A stretch of DNA of 64,000 nucleotides, taken from contig JAZKBU010000007.1 in NCBI GenBank assembly GCA_040388375.1, forward strand, positions 150,403 through 214,402, read 5' to 3'. This document shows, piece by piece, positions 15,297 through 24,520 of this stretch. The notes under the pieces were generated by a model, which saw nothing but the letters and a program-made list of their open reading frames with translations, did not search any database and had not been told where the DNA came from. This DNA is from Bacteroidota bacterium. GTDB lineage: Bacteria; Bacteroidota; Bacteroidia; UKL13-3. Both the position numbers and the translations under genes were made by a program. Numbering within the stretch: the first letter of the stretch is position 1; every line of letters begins with the position of its first letter.

Positions 15297-16481
15297 ATGA
15301 ATAGGCAAATAGTACATATTGATTTAGATTCTTTTTTTGTTTCAGTCGAAAGATTGAGCAATCCTGCCTTATATGGAAAACCCGTATTGGTGGGTGGTAT
15401 GAGCGATAGAGGAGTGGTGGCTGCTTGCAGTTACGAAGCAAGGGCTTTTGGTATCCATTCTGCTATGCCCATGAAAATGGCGCGGCAGCTTTGTCCTGAA
15501 GCCATTTTAGTGCGTGGCGATACCAGCAGATACAGTTATTACTCCAACATAGTAACAGAAATTATTGCCAACGATGTTCCTTTATACGAAAAAACATCTA
15601 TTGATGAGTTTTATATTGATTTAACAGGCATGGATCGTTTTTTCGGTTGTTATAAATTAGCTACCGAGTTGCGGCAAAAAATTACCAGAGAAACCAACTT
15701 ACCTATTTCATTTGCACTGTCGGCCAACAAAACAGTATCCAAAGTAGGAACAGGTGAGGCCAAGCCCAACGGACAAAAAGAAATCCTGGTTGGTACCGAA
15801 AAAAACTTTTTAGCTCCTTTATCCATTCGTAAAATACCCATGGTAGGCGATAAAACCTATCAACTACTGCGCGATATGGGCGTAATGTATATTAATACCC
15901 TACAACAAATGCCCATTGTATTATTACAGCAAGTATTAGGCGATAATGGTGGGGTAATTTGGCGCAAAGCCAATGGTATTGACGATTCATTGGTTATTCC
16001 TTATACCGAACGCAAATCCATATCGACCGAGCAAACTTTTGATAAAGACACCATTGATGTAAAAGCACTCAAAGGCATACTCATTGGTATGACCGAAAAA
16101 TTAGCTTACCAATTGCGTAGCGAGCAAAAGCTAACCGCTTGCGTAACCGTTAAAATACGCTATTCCGATTTTAACACCTATACCATGCAATTACGCATTC
16201 CTTATACTTCCTTAGACCATATACTCATTGAAAAAGTAAACGAATTGTTTGACAAGCTATATCAAAAACGAATGCTGATCCGCTTAATTGGCGTACGGTT
16301 TAGTCATTTGGTACAAGGCGGCCACCAGTATAATTTATTTGAGCAAACACTTGAGCAAATACAGCTATACCAGGCTATGGATAAAATACGCAAACGTTAT
16401 GGCAAAGATGCAGTAAACCGTGCTGCAGGTATGGATTTTCAATCACACGATTTCAATCCGTTTAGCGGTAAAACAAAATAG
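15297..16481 (+). CDS. dinB: Y-family DNA polymerase IV (translesion)
   Basis: A 394-residue Y-family polymerase that copies past damaged bases. The palm catalytic acids are visible: D9 in IVHIDLDSF, and D103/E104 in SIDEFYIDLT. A helix-hairpin-helix thumb region follows (~175-205), then the little-finger domain. Q344-x-x-L347-F348 (HQYNLFEQ) is a good sliding-clamp-binding motif in a near-terminal position. It is translated in series with dnaE (three bases between stop and next ATG), and the LexA-like repressor gene is divergent, which makes this a damage-inducible mutasome unit. Whether it acts more like Pol IV or like UmuC/ImuB cannot be settled, but the intact active site argues against an inactive ImuB. 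Confidence 0.93.
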   Translation: MNRQIVHIDLDSFFVSVERLSNPALYGKPVLVGGMSDRGVVAACSYEARAFGIHSAMPMKMARQLCPEAILVRGDTSRYSYYSNIVTEIIANDVPLYEKTSIDEFYIDLTGMDRFFGCYKLATELRQKITRETNLPISFALSANKTVSKVGTGEAKPNGQKEILVGTEKNFLAPLSIRKIPMVGDKTYQLLRDMGVMYINTLQQMPIVLLQQVLGDNGGVIWRKANGIDDSLVIPYTERKSISTEQTFDKDTIDVKALKGILIGMTEKLAYQLRSEQKLTACVTVKIRYSDFNTYTMQLRIPYTSLDHILIEKVNELFDKLYQKRMLIRLIGVRFSHLVQGGHQYNLFEQTLEQIQLYQAMDKIRKRYGKDAVNRAAGMDFQSHDFNPFSGKTK

Positions 16482-16484
16482 CTC

Positions 16485-19430
16485 ATGTTACTCAACTGCC
16501 ATACCTATTATAGTTTTTGTTATGGTACCTATACCATTGAAAACCTACTGGACGAAGTAATACAAAAAGGTTACGACACTTTTGTATTAAGCGATATTAA
16601 CAATACATCCGCTTGTTTAGATACCATACGCTTAGCACAGGAAAAAAATATAAAACCCATTGTTGGTATAGATTTTAGAAACCAAACCCAACAACAATAT
16701 GTTGGTATAGCGGCCAATAATTTAGGTTTTAAAGAGTTAAATGAACATCTTTCCCTGCACCTGCATAGCAGCATTCCCTTTAACCAAACAGCTCCGGAGT
16801 TTAATAATGCCTATATTATTTACCCATTAAGCTACTATAAAGGTTGGCCTTTGCGCGATAATGAGTTTGTGGGTGTAAGCATAAAAGAATTAGCAAACTT
16901 GGCTTTTTTACCCGCTAAGCAACAAACCCATAAACTAGTAGCATTACAAACCGTTTCGTTTGCCAACAAACAAACGTTTAATGCACACCGCTTATTACGT
17001 GCCATTGATACCAATAACCTGCTTAGCAAACTACCATTAACACAACAAGCCAAAGGTACCGAGTTTATGTTAAGCAGGCAGGAAATGTATGCGACCTATG
17101 CTGCTTATCCCAATATTATAGCCAATACCGAGCACATATTGAATACCTGTAACATACATTTTGATTATGGTAAGCTAACCAATAAAAACTTAAAACATTA
17201 TACCCAAAGCATACCCGATGATATAGCCCTATTACGCAGTGAGTGCATGAAAGGCTTGGTCTATCGTTATCCCAATCCATCAACCGAAGTATTAAAGCGT
17301 ATAGAAAAAGAGTTGGATGTAATAGGGCAGCTTAATTTTGCTTCCTACTTTTTAATCAATTGGGATATTGTAAAATATGCGCGGCATAAAAACTATTATT
17401 ATGTAGGGCGGGGTAGTGGAGCCAATAGCATTGTAGCCTATTTATTAAATATTACCGATGTTGACCCTATTGAACTTGATTTATATTTTGAACGCTTTAT
17501 CAATATACACCGGAACAATGCACCCGATTTTGACATGGATTTTTCGTGGACAGACCGTGACGATATTACCAGATATATTTTTGATACATTCGGCTCACAC
17601 CGAACTGCATTACTCGCCACCTATAGCACCTTTCAGCACGATGCCGTTACACGCGAGTTAGGAAAAGTATTTGGCTTGCCACCTAATGAAATAGATAAAC
17701 TACAACGCAATAAAACAGGTGAAGGCTTGGATGATATAAGCAAATTAGTAATACGTTATAGCCATTTAATAAAAGGATTTCCTAGCCATTTAAGCATACA
17801 TGCCAGCGGTATTATTATTTCAGAAGAGCCCATTAGTTGCTATACCGCCACCAATTTACCACCCAAAGGTTATCCAACTACCCAGTTTAGTATGTTAGAA
17901 GCAGAGGATATAGGCTTGTATAAATTTGATATATTGAGCCAACGCGGATTAGGTAAAATAAAAGACACGCTGAGCATAGTAAAAGAAAACAAAGGAGTTG
18001 ATATAGACATACACAATATAGCAGCCTTTAAAACCGATGAACAAGTAAAAGCCTTATTACGTAAAGGCAATACCATAGGTTGTTTTTATGTAGAGTCGCC
18101 AGCCATGCGTATGTTATTAGCCAAGTTACAAGCCGATGATTATTTACGCTTGGTGGCAGCCAGCTCTATTATACGCCCCGGTGTAGCTAAAAGCGGTATG
18201 ATGCGCGAATATATTATTCGCTTTCGCGATGAGAGTTTAAGAGAAAAAGCCCGGGACAAACTACCCGAGTTATACAACCTGTTAGCCGAAACCTATGGCG
18301 TAATGGTATATCAGGAAGATGTAATAAAAATAGCCCATTTGTTTGCCGACCTAACACTTGCCGAAGCCGATTACCTGCGCAGAGGCATGAGTTGGAAATT
18401 TAAAAAGCGTAATGAGTTTGACCAGGTACGCGAAAACTTTTTTCGCAATTGTTTAAAAAAAGGACACGACATCAATACCATAAATGACATATGGAACCAA
18501 ATAGAAAGCTTTGCCAACTTTGCTTTTTCCAAAGGGCATTCAGCCAGTTATGCAGTGGAAAGTTATCAGGCATTATTTTTAAAAGCCTATTACCCCTTAG
18601 AATATATGGTAGCCACCTTAAACAATGGTGGAGGTTTTTATCGTACCGAGTTATATATACACGAAGCACGCATGCAAGGAGGTACTATTGAAAAGCCATG
18701 CGTTAATTATAGTCAGGCACATTGCGTAATAAAAAATACCACCATATACCTTGGCTTAAGTTTAATTGCCGAGTTAAGTGAACAAAACATAAAAACCATT
18801 ATAAACGAAAGAGACCACAATGGTCACTATAAAAACATACACGATTTTTTACAACGTGTGCCGATATCCATAGAACAAATGCGGTTATTGGTAAAAGCAG
18901 GTGCTTTTAACTTTACAGAGCGTAACAAAACAGAATTGTTGTGGGAAATACACAGCATTATATCGCCCAATACAAAAAAAACAAATACGCAGGAGTTGTT
19001 TCAAACAGCCACCCCACATTGGGAATTACCAGTTTTGAATTACTCTGCTATTGACGAAGCCTTTGATGAAATAGCCCTGTTTGGTTTTTCTTTATGCTCT
19101 CCATTCGAATTATTAAAAGAAACCATACCTACTAAAATAACAGCAGCGCAAATAAGCCGGTCCATAAATAAAACAGTAAGCATAGTGGGTTATTTAGTCA
19201 ATGTAAAAAATACTTATACAGGCAAAGGCGATAAAATGCACTTTGGTACTTTTCTAGATATAGCAGGCCATTGGATAGATACCGTTCATTTTCCACCAAG
19301 CTTAAAACAATATCCGTTTACCGGTAATGGTTGTTACCTTATTAAAGGCAAAGTAGTAAACGAATACGATTTTATAAGTATAGATGTAAGCGAACTAACC
19401 CGCTTACCGATGGTGGATAGGGAGTTGTAG
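16485..19430 (+). CDS. dnaE2: DnaE-type DNA polymerase III alpha subunit, probably error-prone
   Basis: A 981-residue C-family polymerase, shorter than replicative DnaE (~1150 or more). The N-terminal PHP domain (1-~200, starts NCHTYYSF) has SDINN where active PHP domains have a DH pair, so its metal site looks degraded. The polymerase core is intact: GRGSGANSIVAYLL, the catalytic PDFDMDF acids (~351-357) and the later KFDIL aspartate. A helix-hairpin-helix region and an OB-fold (~880-975) finish the protein. The tail of replicative DnaE is missing. Coupling to dinB with a three-base gap, and the facing S24 repressor, fit a translesion role like DnaE2 rather than chromosome replication. Confidence 0.9.
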   Translation: MLLNCHTYYSFCYGTYTIENLLDEVIQKGYDTFVLSDINNTSACLDTIRLAQEKNIKPIVGIDFRNQTQQQYVGIAANNLGFKELNEHLSLHLHSSIPFNQTAPEFNNAYIIYPLSYYKGWPLRDNEFVGVSIKELANLAFLPAKQQTHKLVALQTVSFANKQTFNAHRLLRAIDTNNLLSKLPLTQQAKGTEFMLSRQEMYATYAAYPNIIANTEHILNTCNIHFDYGKLTNKNLKHYTQSIPDDIALLRSECMKGLVYRYPNPSTEVLKRIEKELDVIGQLNFASYFLINWDIVKYARHKNYYYVGRGSGANSIVAYLLNITDVDPIELDLYFERFINIHRNNAPDFDMDFSWTDRDDITRYIFDTFGSHRTALLATYSTFQHDAVTRELGKVFGLPPNEIDKLQRNKTGEGLDDISKLVIRYSHLIKGFPSHLSIHASGIIISEEPISCYTATNLPPKGYPTTQFSMLEAEDIGLYKFDILSQRGLGKIKDTLSIVKENKGVDIDIHNIAAFKTDEQVKALLRKGNTIGCFYVESPAMRMLLAKLQADDYLRLVAASSIIRPGVAKSGMMREYIIRFRDESLREKARDKLPELYNLLAETYGVMVYQEDVIKIAHLFADLTLAEADYLRRGMSWKFKKRNEFDQVRENFFRNCLKKGHDINTINDIWNQIESFANFAFSKGHSASYAVESYQALFLKAYYPLEYMVATLNNGGGFYRTELYIHEARMQGGTIEKPCVNYSQAHCVIKNTTIYLGLSLIAELSEQNIKTIINERDHNGHYKNIHDFLQRVPISIEQMRLLVKAGAFNFTERNKTELLWEIHSIISPNTKKTNTQELFQTATPHWELPVLNYSAIDEAFDEIALFGFSLCSPFELLKETIPTKITAAQISRSINKTVSIVGYLVNVKNTYTGKGDKMHFGTFLDIAGHWIDTVHFPPSLKQYPFTGNGCYLIKGKVVNEYDFISIDVSELTRLPMVDREL

Positions 19431-19608
19431 AGAGCTTATAGTTACGCGAACTTTAGTAAAGTAATCTTAGTAAGTAATAGAAATTAAGTTACGTTGTACT
19501 TTGTCATGACGAATTAATACTTTAACAATATAACTATTGAATAGTACTAATTAAATCCCCATCAATTTAATAACCAATAGTAAAAACAATACTATCAATA
19601 CACTATCC

Positions 19609-20655
19609 CTAAACTTCTTTCTCATAATATATCTTGTAATACTTTCTACCATCATTTTCAACTCCATGCTCAATTAAGTCCTTATTGCCATGAATGTATA
19701 TGTGAAAGTTTTTATCCAACTTTAAAATACTTTTAAATACGCGGGCCTGTTTTTTTACCGCTTGCGATGAAATTTCAAAACTGCTTTCCATATCAATAGC
19801 ATGGTCAGCACGGTAAGTTTCATCAAACTTGCGGAACGAGTTAATTAAATCAGGGTCTTGAAAAACCTCTTGCTCAAACTCATCCTTTTCAAAATTATTA
19901 TGCGTTTTAAAATACTCCATCGACCTGTTTAATATGTCAATCTGGTCCGTTTTATTTACCGCAAAATCTTCAGGTAGCTGAGTGGTTACATAGTTTTTAG
20001 CTATGTTTAAAAAATCTTTCGTTTGGTGGTATTCATCGTTACAAGGAGTAAGTAATAAAAAAGTATCTTTCCAGTATTGAGCCTCAGTTGATTTATTAGA
20101 CTTATCAATGATACATACCTTAAAACCCTTATCCTGTTCTATATCAAAAACAATACAGCCCTTATCAAGCTTTTCAATGTTTATGCCGTCAAAGTATTGA
20201 AGGTTAAAACCGCTGCCGGCTGCATCCAGTTTTAAAAAATCCTGTCGGTTTTCCGACTTAAATATACCAATAGCCTGGATAGTTTTACCTTGCAAACCAA
20301 CATTGCTGAGAGCAGCCACAAATAAGTCGCCTGCTTTTATTTGTGGGTGGTTCGATACTTCAAATAATTGTTTGGCAATATTTACAGTGTTTAAATGAAA
20401 ACTACTGGCCCCGTCAAATAACTGGCTGGCATAATTGTATATTGGGTTTAACTTAAAATCGCCATTGCTAAAAGTAAAGTTGTAAAACTCATTACTAGTA
20501 AAAGGCGTTAAGAAAAACTTTTTAAGCAAATTTCTTAATTGTAAATCTTCTATATCAAGCTCCGTTTTGCTAATAGTTAAATCATCACCGTTGGTTTTAT
20601 TCCCCACCTGATGAACCGAAACCTGATCAATAGATACACTACTAAAATCAATCAT
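19609..20655 (-). CDS. Nucleoid-associated protein, NdpA/YejK family
   Basis: A 348-residue cytosolic protein of the 37-kDa nucleoid-associated family. The family's opening (hydrophobic strand with VHQVGNK), the central LFVAAL / IGIFKSE region and the C-terminal FKSILKLDKNFHIYIHG segment are recognisable. Homologues bind the nucleoid and in E. coli (YejK) interact with type II topoisomerases; whether that holds here is unknown. It converges on dnaE and is divergent from xseA, so it sits inside a run of DNA-transaction genes but in its own transcription unit. The spacer 19431-19608 to dnaE shows no clear terminator or other site. Confidence 0.85.
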   Translation of the reverse strand: MIDFSSVSIDQVSVHQVGNKTNGDDLTISKTELDIEDLQLRNLLKKFFLTPFTSNEFYNFTFSNGDFKLNPIYNYASQLFDGASSFHLNTVNIAKQLFEVSNHPQIKAGDLFVAALSNVGLQGKTIQAIGIFKSENRQDFLKLDAAGSGFNLQYFDGINIEKLDKGCIVFDIEQDKGFKVCIIDKSNKSTEAQYWKDTFLLLTPCNDEYHQTKDFLNIAKNYVTTQLPEDFAVNKTDQIDILNRSMEYFKTHNNFEKDEFEQEVFQDPDLINSFRKFDETYRADHAIDMESSFEISSQAVKKQARVFKSILKLDKNFHIYIHGNKDLIEHGVENDGRKYYKIYYEKEV

Positions 20656-20840
20656 GTAAAAAGTATAAGGCTATTTTGTTCGATGCAATTATAATATTAT
20701 GACCAATTAATAAAGAGACTCTTTAAAAGTTTTTACTCACCTTTTACTAAGATTTTAAGGTATAAACATTTGCAACAATGTTATTTATTTAATACGCCAA
20801 TTTTGTAACCTTGCAACAGCCCAATTAACAAACAGTAAAA

Positions 20841-21986
20841 ATGACCACACAAGCCATTAATCTATCACAGTTATTGTATAAAATAGATGAAACCCTGCAA
20901 ATGCAGTTTGGTTATCAAACATTTTGGATAAAGGCAGAAATTACTGATGTAAAGAAATACGAATCAAAACGCTGGTGCTTTTTAAAATTAATTGAAAAAA
21001 AAGACGAACAGATAAATGCCGAAATTAAAGCCACCGCATGGAGTCAGGGATATGCCTTTATAGAGCAATTTGAGCGTTTAACCCAACAGCATTTTGGCAA
21101 TGGCCTGCAAATTATTTGCAAAGTAAAAATTAAATATAGCATTAAATATGGCTTAAGTTTAGACCTGCTCGAAATAGACAATAGCTTTGCTTTAGGTCAG
21201 ATAGAATTACAAAAGCAAGCCACTTTAAAACGTTTGGTAGATGAAAGCAATGGACAAATAATTAAGGATACAGACGATAATTATATAACACCTAATAAGC
21301 GTTTAAAAATACCCATTGTTATGCAAAGAGTAGCTTTAATTACGGCACATAATTCAGATGGGCAGCGCGATTTTAAAAATGAACTTTTAAACAATACCTA
21401 TGGCTATGCTTTTCAGGTAGACGAATACCTGTGCCAGATTCAAGGTGACAATGCACACGAAAATATAATTAAGCAATTTGAGCAAATATTTGCCAGCAAT
21501 ATACCATACGATTGTGTGGCTATGGTAAGAGGAGGAGGGAGCGAAACTGATTTTAAACCATTTGAGCAATACGAATTAGCAAGGTTAGTAGCCTTTTATC
21601 ATATTCCGGTATTTACAGGCATTGGTCATGATAGAAATACATCTATTGTAGATTTAATGGCCAACCAGTTAAAAACACCAACCAAAGTGGCCGCTTACTT
21701 AGTAGAGCATAATTTTATATTCGAAAACAATTTGCTGTATCAATACAACCAAATAGAACAAAACATTCATTTAAAAATAGACAGAGCTAAGCAAAATATA
21801 GTAAACCTAAAACGCTTACTTCAAACCTTAGACCCTGAAAATGTATTGAAAAAAGGCTATGCTTTGGTTAAGTTAAACAATAAAATAGTGAGTAATCCCA
21901 GTCAGTTAAAAGCAGGCGATGAGGTAGAAACAGTTATTAAAAACACCAAAATTAAAAGCACCGTATCAGACGTAATCAATAATTAA
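20841..21986 (+). CDS. xseA: Exodeoxyribonuclease VII large subunit
   Basis: The catalytic subunit of exonuclease VII, 381 residues, which together with XseB digests single-stranded DNA from both ends. The N-terminal OB-fold (residues ~8-105; FWIKAEITDVKKYE) binds ssDNA. The nuclease domain carries VALITAHNSDGQRDF, DCVAMVRGGGSETDF and GIGHDRNTSIVDLMAN, the family's conserved blocks. The C-terminal coiled coil and the KGYALVKLNNKIV tail are present. It is shorter than the ~450-residue E. coli protein, mostly through a reduced coiled coil. The small subunit starts 11 bp downstream, so the pair is an operon. Confidence 0.95.
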   Translation: MTTQAINLSQLLYKIDETLQMQFGYQTFWIKAEITDVKKYESKRWCFLKLIEKKDEQINAEIKATAWSQGYAFIEQFERLTQQHFGNGLQIICKVKIKYSIKYGLSLDLLEIDNSFALGQIELQKQATLKRLVDESNGQIIKDTDDNYITPNKRLKIPIVMQRVALITAHNSDGQRDFKNELLNNTYGYAFQVDEYLCQIQGDNAHENIIKQFEQIFASNIPYDCVAMVRGGGSETDFKPFEQYELARLVAFYHIPVFTGIGHDRNTSIVDLMANQLKTPTKVAAYLVEHNFIFENNLLYQYNQIEQNIHLKIDRAKQNIVNLKRLLQTLDPENVLKKGYALVKLNNKIVSNPSQLKAGDEVETVIKNTKIKSTVSDVINN

Positions 21987-21997
21987 TTCCCTAAAAT

Positions 21998-22180
21998 ATG
22001 AGTAACAACAAATTAAGCTATAGTCAGGCACAACAAAAGCTGGAAGACATGGTAGCACAAATGGAAAATAATGAAATAGATTTAGAAACCCTGTCAGAAA
22101 AACTAATTGAGGCCAAAGCTCTTGTAAAATTATGCGAAACCAAACTTAGAAAAATAGAGCAAAGTATAAATCCGGAGTAA
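21998..22180 (+). CDS. xseB: Exodeoxyribonuclease VII small subunit
   Basis: A 60-residue, two-helix protein with the XseB pattern: YSQAQQKLEDMVAQME, then the acidic turn EIDLETLSEKL, then KLCETKLRKIEQ. Several copies bind the coiled coil of one XseA and keep it active. It lies 11 bp behind xseA. It is slightly shorter than E. coli XseB (80 residues), but all conserved blocks are present. Confidence 0.93.
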   Translation: MSNNKLSYSQAQQKLEDMVAQMENNEIDLETLSEKLIEAKALVKLCETKLRKIEQSINPE

Positions 22181-22277
22181 ATAACGTTTGACTTTTAATA
22201 TATGCAGTTAAACAATTTAACAGTTAGGCAATTAACCAACCGATTTTTTAATCTTTACAATCTTTCCCCTTATTAAA

Positions 22278-22309
22278 TTTGGCTATGTAAGCTTCTAAAT
22301 GTACTTTCG
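22278..22309 (+). promoter_or_regulatory. Candidate promoter of the arginase-family gene
   Basis: -33 TTTG (22278-22281) and -7 TACTTTCG (22302-22309; one mismatch) with a 20-bp spacer, 26 bp before the GTG start. Confidence 0.5.
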
Positions 22310-22335
22310 CCACCGTTCACCATACAAAAAACTTT

Positions 22336-23268
22336 GTGCGAAGTGTAGAAATAATATCCATAGAATCTGATTTTGGGGCAGGGAAAAAAGGAGCCAAGTT
22401 AGGCCCTCAGGCCCTTATAAGACTAATCAATAAAAACAACATACCACATATTGCTCACGCCCACAATTCCAGGATTGTAGCCGATGATTTAGAAGAAAAT
22501 ATAGAGCATCCGTTCAATAAAAATATTGAATCAATATATGAAGTACAGCAATTAGCTGTTGATGCCATAGAAAACACCTTGTCAAAAAATTTGTTTCCGT
22601 TTATTATCAGTGGCGATCATAGCAATGGTTGTGCTGGTATTTCAGCCGTAAAAAATTTTTATAGCGATAAACGAATTGGTATTGTTTGGATAGATGCACA
22701 TGCCGATTTACACAGTCCATATTCAACACCCAGCGGAAATATGCATGGTATGCCTTTAGCCGCAGCTTTGGCCGTAAACGATTTGGTAGAAGATGCAAAT
22801 GAAGTAGATGAAGAATCAATAAAATTGTGGCAAAGTCTGGTGCATTTAGGCAGTAAAAAAATTGCACCCAAAATACTTCCAAGCGATTTAATTTTTATTG
22901 ACTTACGCGATTTTGAAGAAGACGAACAAATACTATTAAATAATAAACATATTACCTATTTCACTCCGCAAATAAGAACAGAAATAGGTATTGAAACTAT
23001 TTTAAACAAAACATTAGACCAGCTAAGCGACTGCGATTTAATATATGTTTCGTTTGATGTAGATAGCTTAGACCCCAATATATCAATAGGCACAGGCACA
23101 CCCGTTCCAAATGGATTAAGTGAAGATGAAGCAGTTTTTTTATTAAAGAATTTAATTAATAACCCGAAAACAGTGGCTTTTGAAATTACTGAGATTAATC
23201 CTCTACTAGATAGGGAGCACCCTATGGAAGATGTGGCAACAAGAATTTTAGGAAGAATATTTGCCTAA
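22336..23268 (+). CDS. Arginase / agmatinase superfamily hydrolase
   Basis: A 310-residue ureohydrolase-fold enzyme that should split a guanidino compound into urea and an amine using two Mn ions. Metal ligands are all visible: H95 in SGDHS, D120/H122/D124 in WIDAHADLHS, and the later FDVDSLDP pair. GTPVPNGLS and the glutamate in FEITEINP are also typical. The GTG at 22336 is the only sensible start, because the protein begins directly at the first strand. The pattern resembles arginase more than agmatinase, but substrate choice is not certain. It has its own promoter and is followed by the separate rpsP unit. Confidence 0.88.
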   Translation: MRSVEIISIESDFGAGKKGAKLGPQALIRLINKNNIPHIAHAHNSRIVADDLEENIEHPFNKNIESIYEVQQLAVDAIENTLSKNLFPFIISGDHSNGCAGISAVKNFYSDKRIGIVWIDAHADLHSPYSTPSGNMHGMPLAAALAVNDLVEDANEVDEESIKLWQSLVHLGSKKIAPKILPSDLIFIDLRDFEEDEQILLNNKHITYFTPQIRTEIGIETILNKTLDQLSDCDLIYVSFDVDSLDPNISIGTGTPVPNGLSEDEAVFLLKNLINNPKTVAFEITEINPLLDREHPMEDVATRILGRIFA

Positions 23269-23292
23269 TTGGGCATAAATATTTCCTTTCCA

Positions 23293-23323
23293 TTTGTTTT
23301 CTATCTAAAAATCACGACATTTG
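23293..23323 (+). promoter_or_regulatory. Candidate promoter of rpsP-rimM
   Basis: -33 TTTG (23293-23296) and -7 GACATTTG (23316-23323; one mismatch) with a 19-bp spacer, giving a leader of roughly 45 bases. Confidence 0.5.
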
Positions 23324-23375
23324 CAGCCCGTTTAATTTTAAATGGTAAACACATAACTTTAATTTATTTAAAAAC

Positions 23376-23948
23376 ATGTCAGTAAAAATCAGATTACAGC
23401 GTCACGGACGCAAACAAGCACCTTACTACCACATAGTTGTGGCAGATTCTCGTGCACCCAGAGACGGTAAGTTTATTGAACTAATTGGTTCATACAAACC
23501 ACAAACCGTTCCTGCAACCATTGAATTAAACAACGAAAGAGCTGTTAAATGGCTTGAGAACGGAGCGCAACCAACAGATACTGTTCGTGCTATCCTTTCT
23601 TACAAAGGTGTTTTATTCCAACGCCACTTAGATGCTGGTGTTCGTAAAGGCGCTTTAACTCAAGAGCAAGCTGATGCTAAATTAGCTAAATGGCTTGATG
23701 AGAAAAATGCTAAAGTAGAAGCACACATTTCAAAAGAAAAATCAAAAGCAATAGATTCAAGTTCTGCTCGCTTAGCTGCTGAAACAAAAGCAAATGCTGC
23801 TCGTATTGCAAAACTTGCTGAAAAACAAGCTGCTTTAGATGCTGCTGCTAACCCAGTTGCTGAAGAAGAAGTAGTTGTAAGTGAAGAAGCTGCTCCTGCT
23901 GCCGAAGAAACAACAGAAGCAACTGAAACAGAAACTCCAGCAGAATAA
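23376..23948 (+). CDS. rpsP: 30S ribosomal protein S16 with long C-terminal extension
   Basis: Residues 1-~85 are the ribosomal protein S16 ([38 protein letters not shown] region), needed for 30S assembly. The protein is 190 residues, about twice the E. coli size: after the core there is a Lys/Ala-rich helix (~100-150) and then an Ala/Glu-rich acidic tail ending TETETPAE. Such tails are usual in this phylum, and their role is unknown. Codon use differs visibly from the neighbours (GCT-rich alanines, few rare codons), as expected for a highly expressed gene. rimM follows 8 bp later, forming the usual rpsP-rimM pair; trmD and rplS are not next to it. Confidence 0.97.
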   Translation: MSVKIRLQRHGRKQAPYYHIVVADSRAPRDGKFIELIGSYKPQTVPATIELNNERAVKWLENGAQPTDTVRAILSYKGVLFQRHLDAGVRKGALTQEQADAKLAKWLDEKNAKVEAHISKEKSKAIDSSSARLAAETKANAARIAKLAEKQAALDAAANPVAEEEVVVSEEAAPAAEETTEATETETPAE

Positions 23949-23956
23949 TTCAATCA

Positions 23957-24463
23957 ATGAAGTCGTTACAATTAAAAGACTTCATTATTGTAGGTGCTGT
24001 TGCTAAAACGCATGGTACCGCAGGCGAATTAAAGCTTGATTCTAATCAAAAATTAAAACAAAAGGAATGGGTAATGATTGAATTCAATCAAAAGCCCGTT
24101 CCTTTTTTTATGGAACAATGTAAAGAAACAGTTCCCAATGAATACCTGGTAAAACTGCGCGATTACAATACCGTTGAACAGGCTCAACAATTAATAGGAA
24201 GAAGCATTTTTTATTATTCAACCAAAGCCGTTAAAAGCAAAAAACAAATTGATAAGAGTATAGTTGGCTATAAACTAATTGATTTAACCTTGGGCGAAAT
24301 AGGCGAGTTGCAAGACATGATAGAAATGCCCGGGCAATTATTGTTTCAAACCACCTATCAATACAAAGAAGTATTAATACCTGCTGTGGACGATTTTATT
24401 GATGAAATAGACCACGAGCAGCAAACTATATATTTAAAGCTTCCCGAAGGCTTAATAACATAA
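23957..24463 (+). CDS. rimM: Ribosome maturation factor RimM
   Basis: A 168-residue RNA-processing factor for 30S maturation, which binds S19 and the 16S 3' domain. The N-terminal RimM barrel begins IIVGAVAKTHGTAGELKL, the family signature. The second half is a PRC-barrel with VGYKLIDLTLGEIGEL and the ILPAVDDFI-like segment VLIPAVDDFIDEID. The gene lies 8 bp behind rpsP and ends at a terminator shared with the convergent queA. Length and domain order are normal. Confidence 0.96.
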   Translation: MKSLQLKDFIIVGAVAKTHGTAGELKLDSNQKLKQKEWVMIEFNQKPVPFFMEQCKETVPNEYLVKLRDYNTVEQAQQLIGRSIFYYSTKAVKSKKQIDKSIVGYKLIDLTLGEIGELQDMIEMPGQLLFQTTYQYKEVLIPAVDDFIDEIDHEQQTIYLKLPEGLIT

Positions 24464-24500
24464 AAAAGAGGAATTAACTTAAAGTCAATTCCTCTTTTTT
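24462..24500. terminator. Bidirectional terminator between rimM and queA
   Basis: AAAAAAGAGGAATT (24462-24475) pairs with AATTCCTCTTTTTT (24487-24500), with a short ACT/AGT extension inside the loop. Confidence 0.95.
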
Positions 24501-24520
24501 ATGAATACTCGTTAATAGGA

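Noticed and set aside
15297-16481. dinB as an inactive ImuB
   Set aside because: ImuB lacks catalytic acids; here D9, D103 and E104 are all present.
19431-19608. Regulatory content between dnaE and the nucleoid-associated gene
   Set aside because: Convergent spacer examined on both strands; no convincing hairpin, promoter or small frame.
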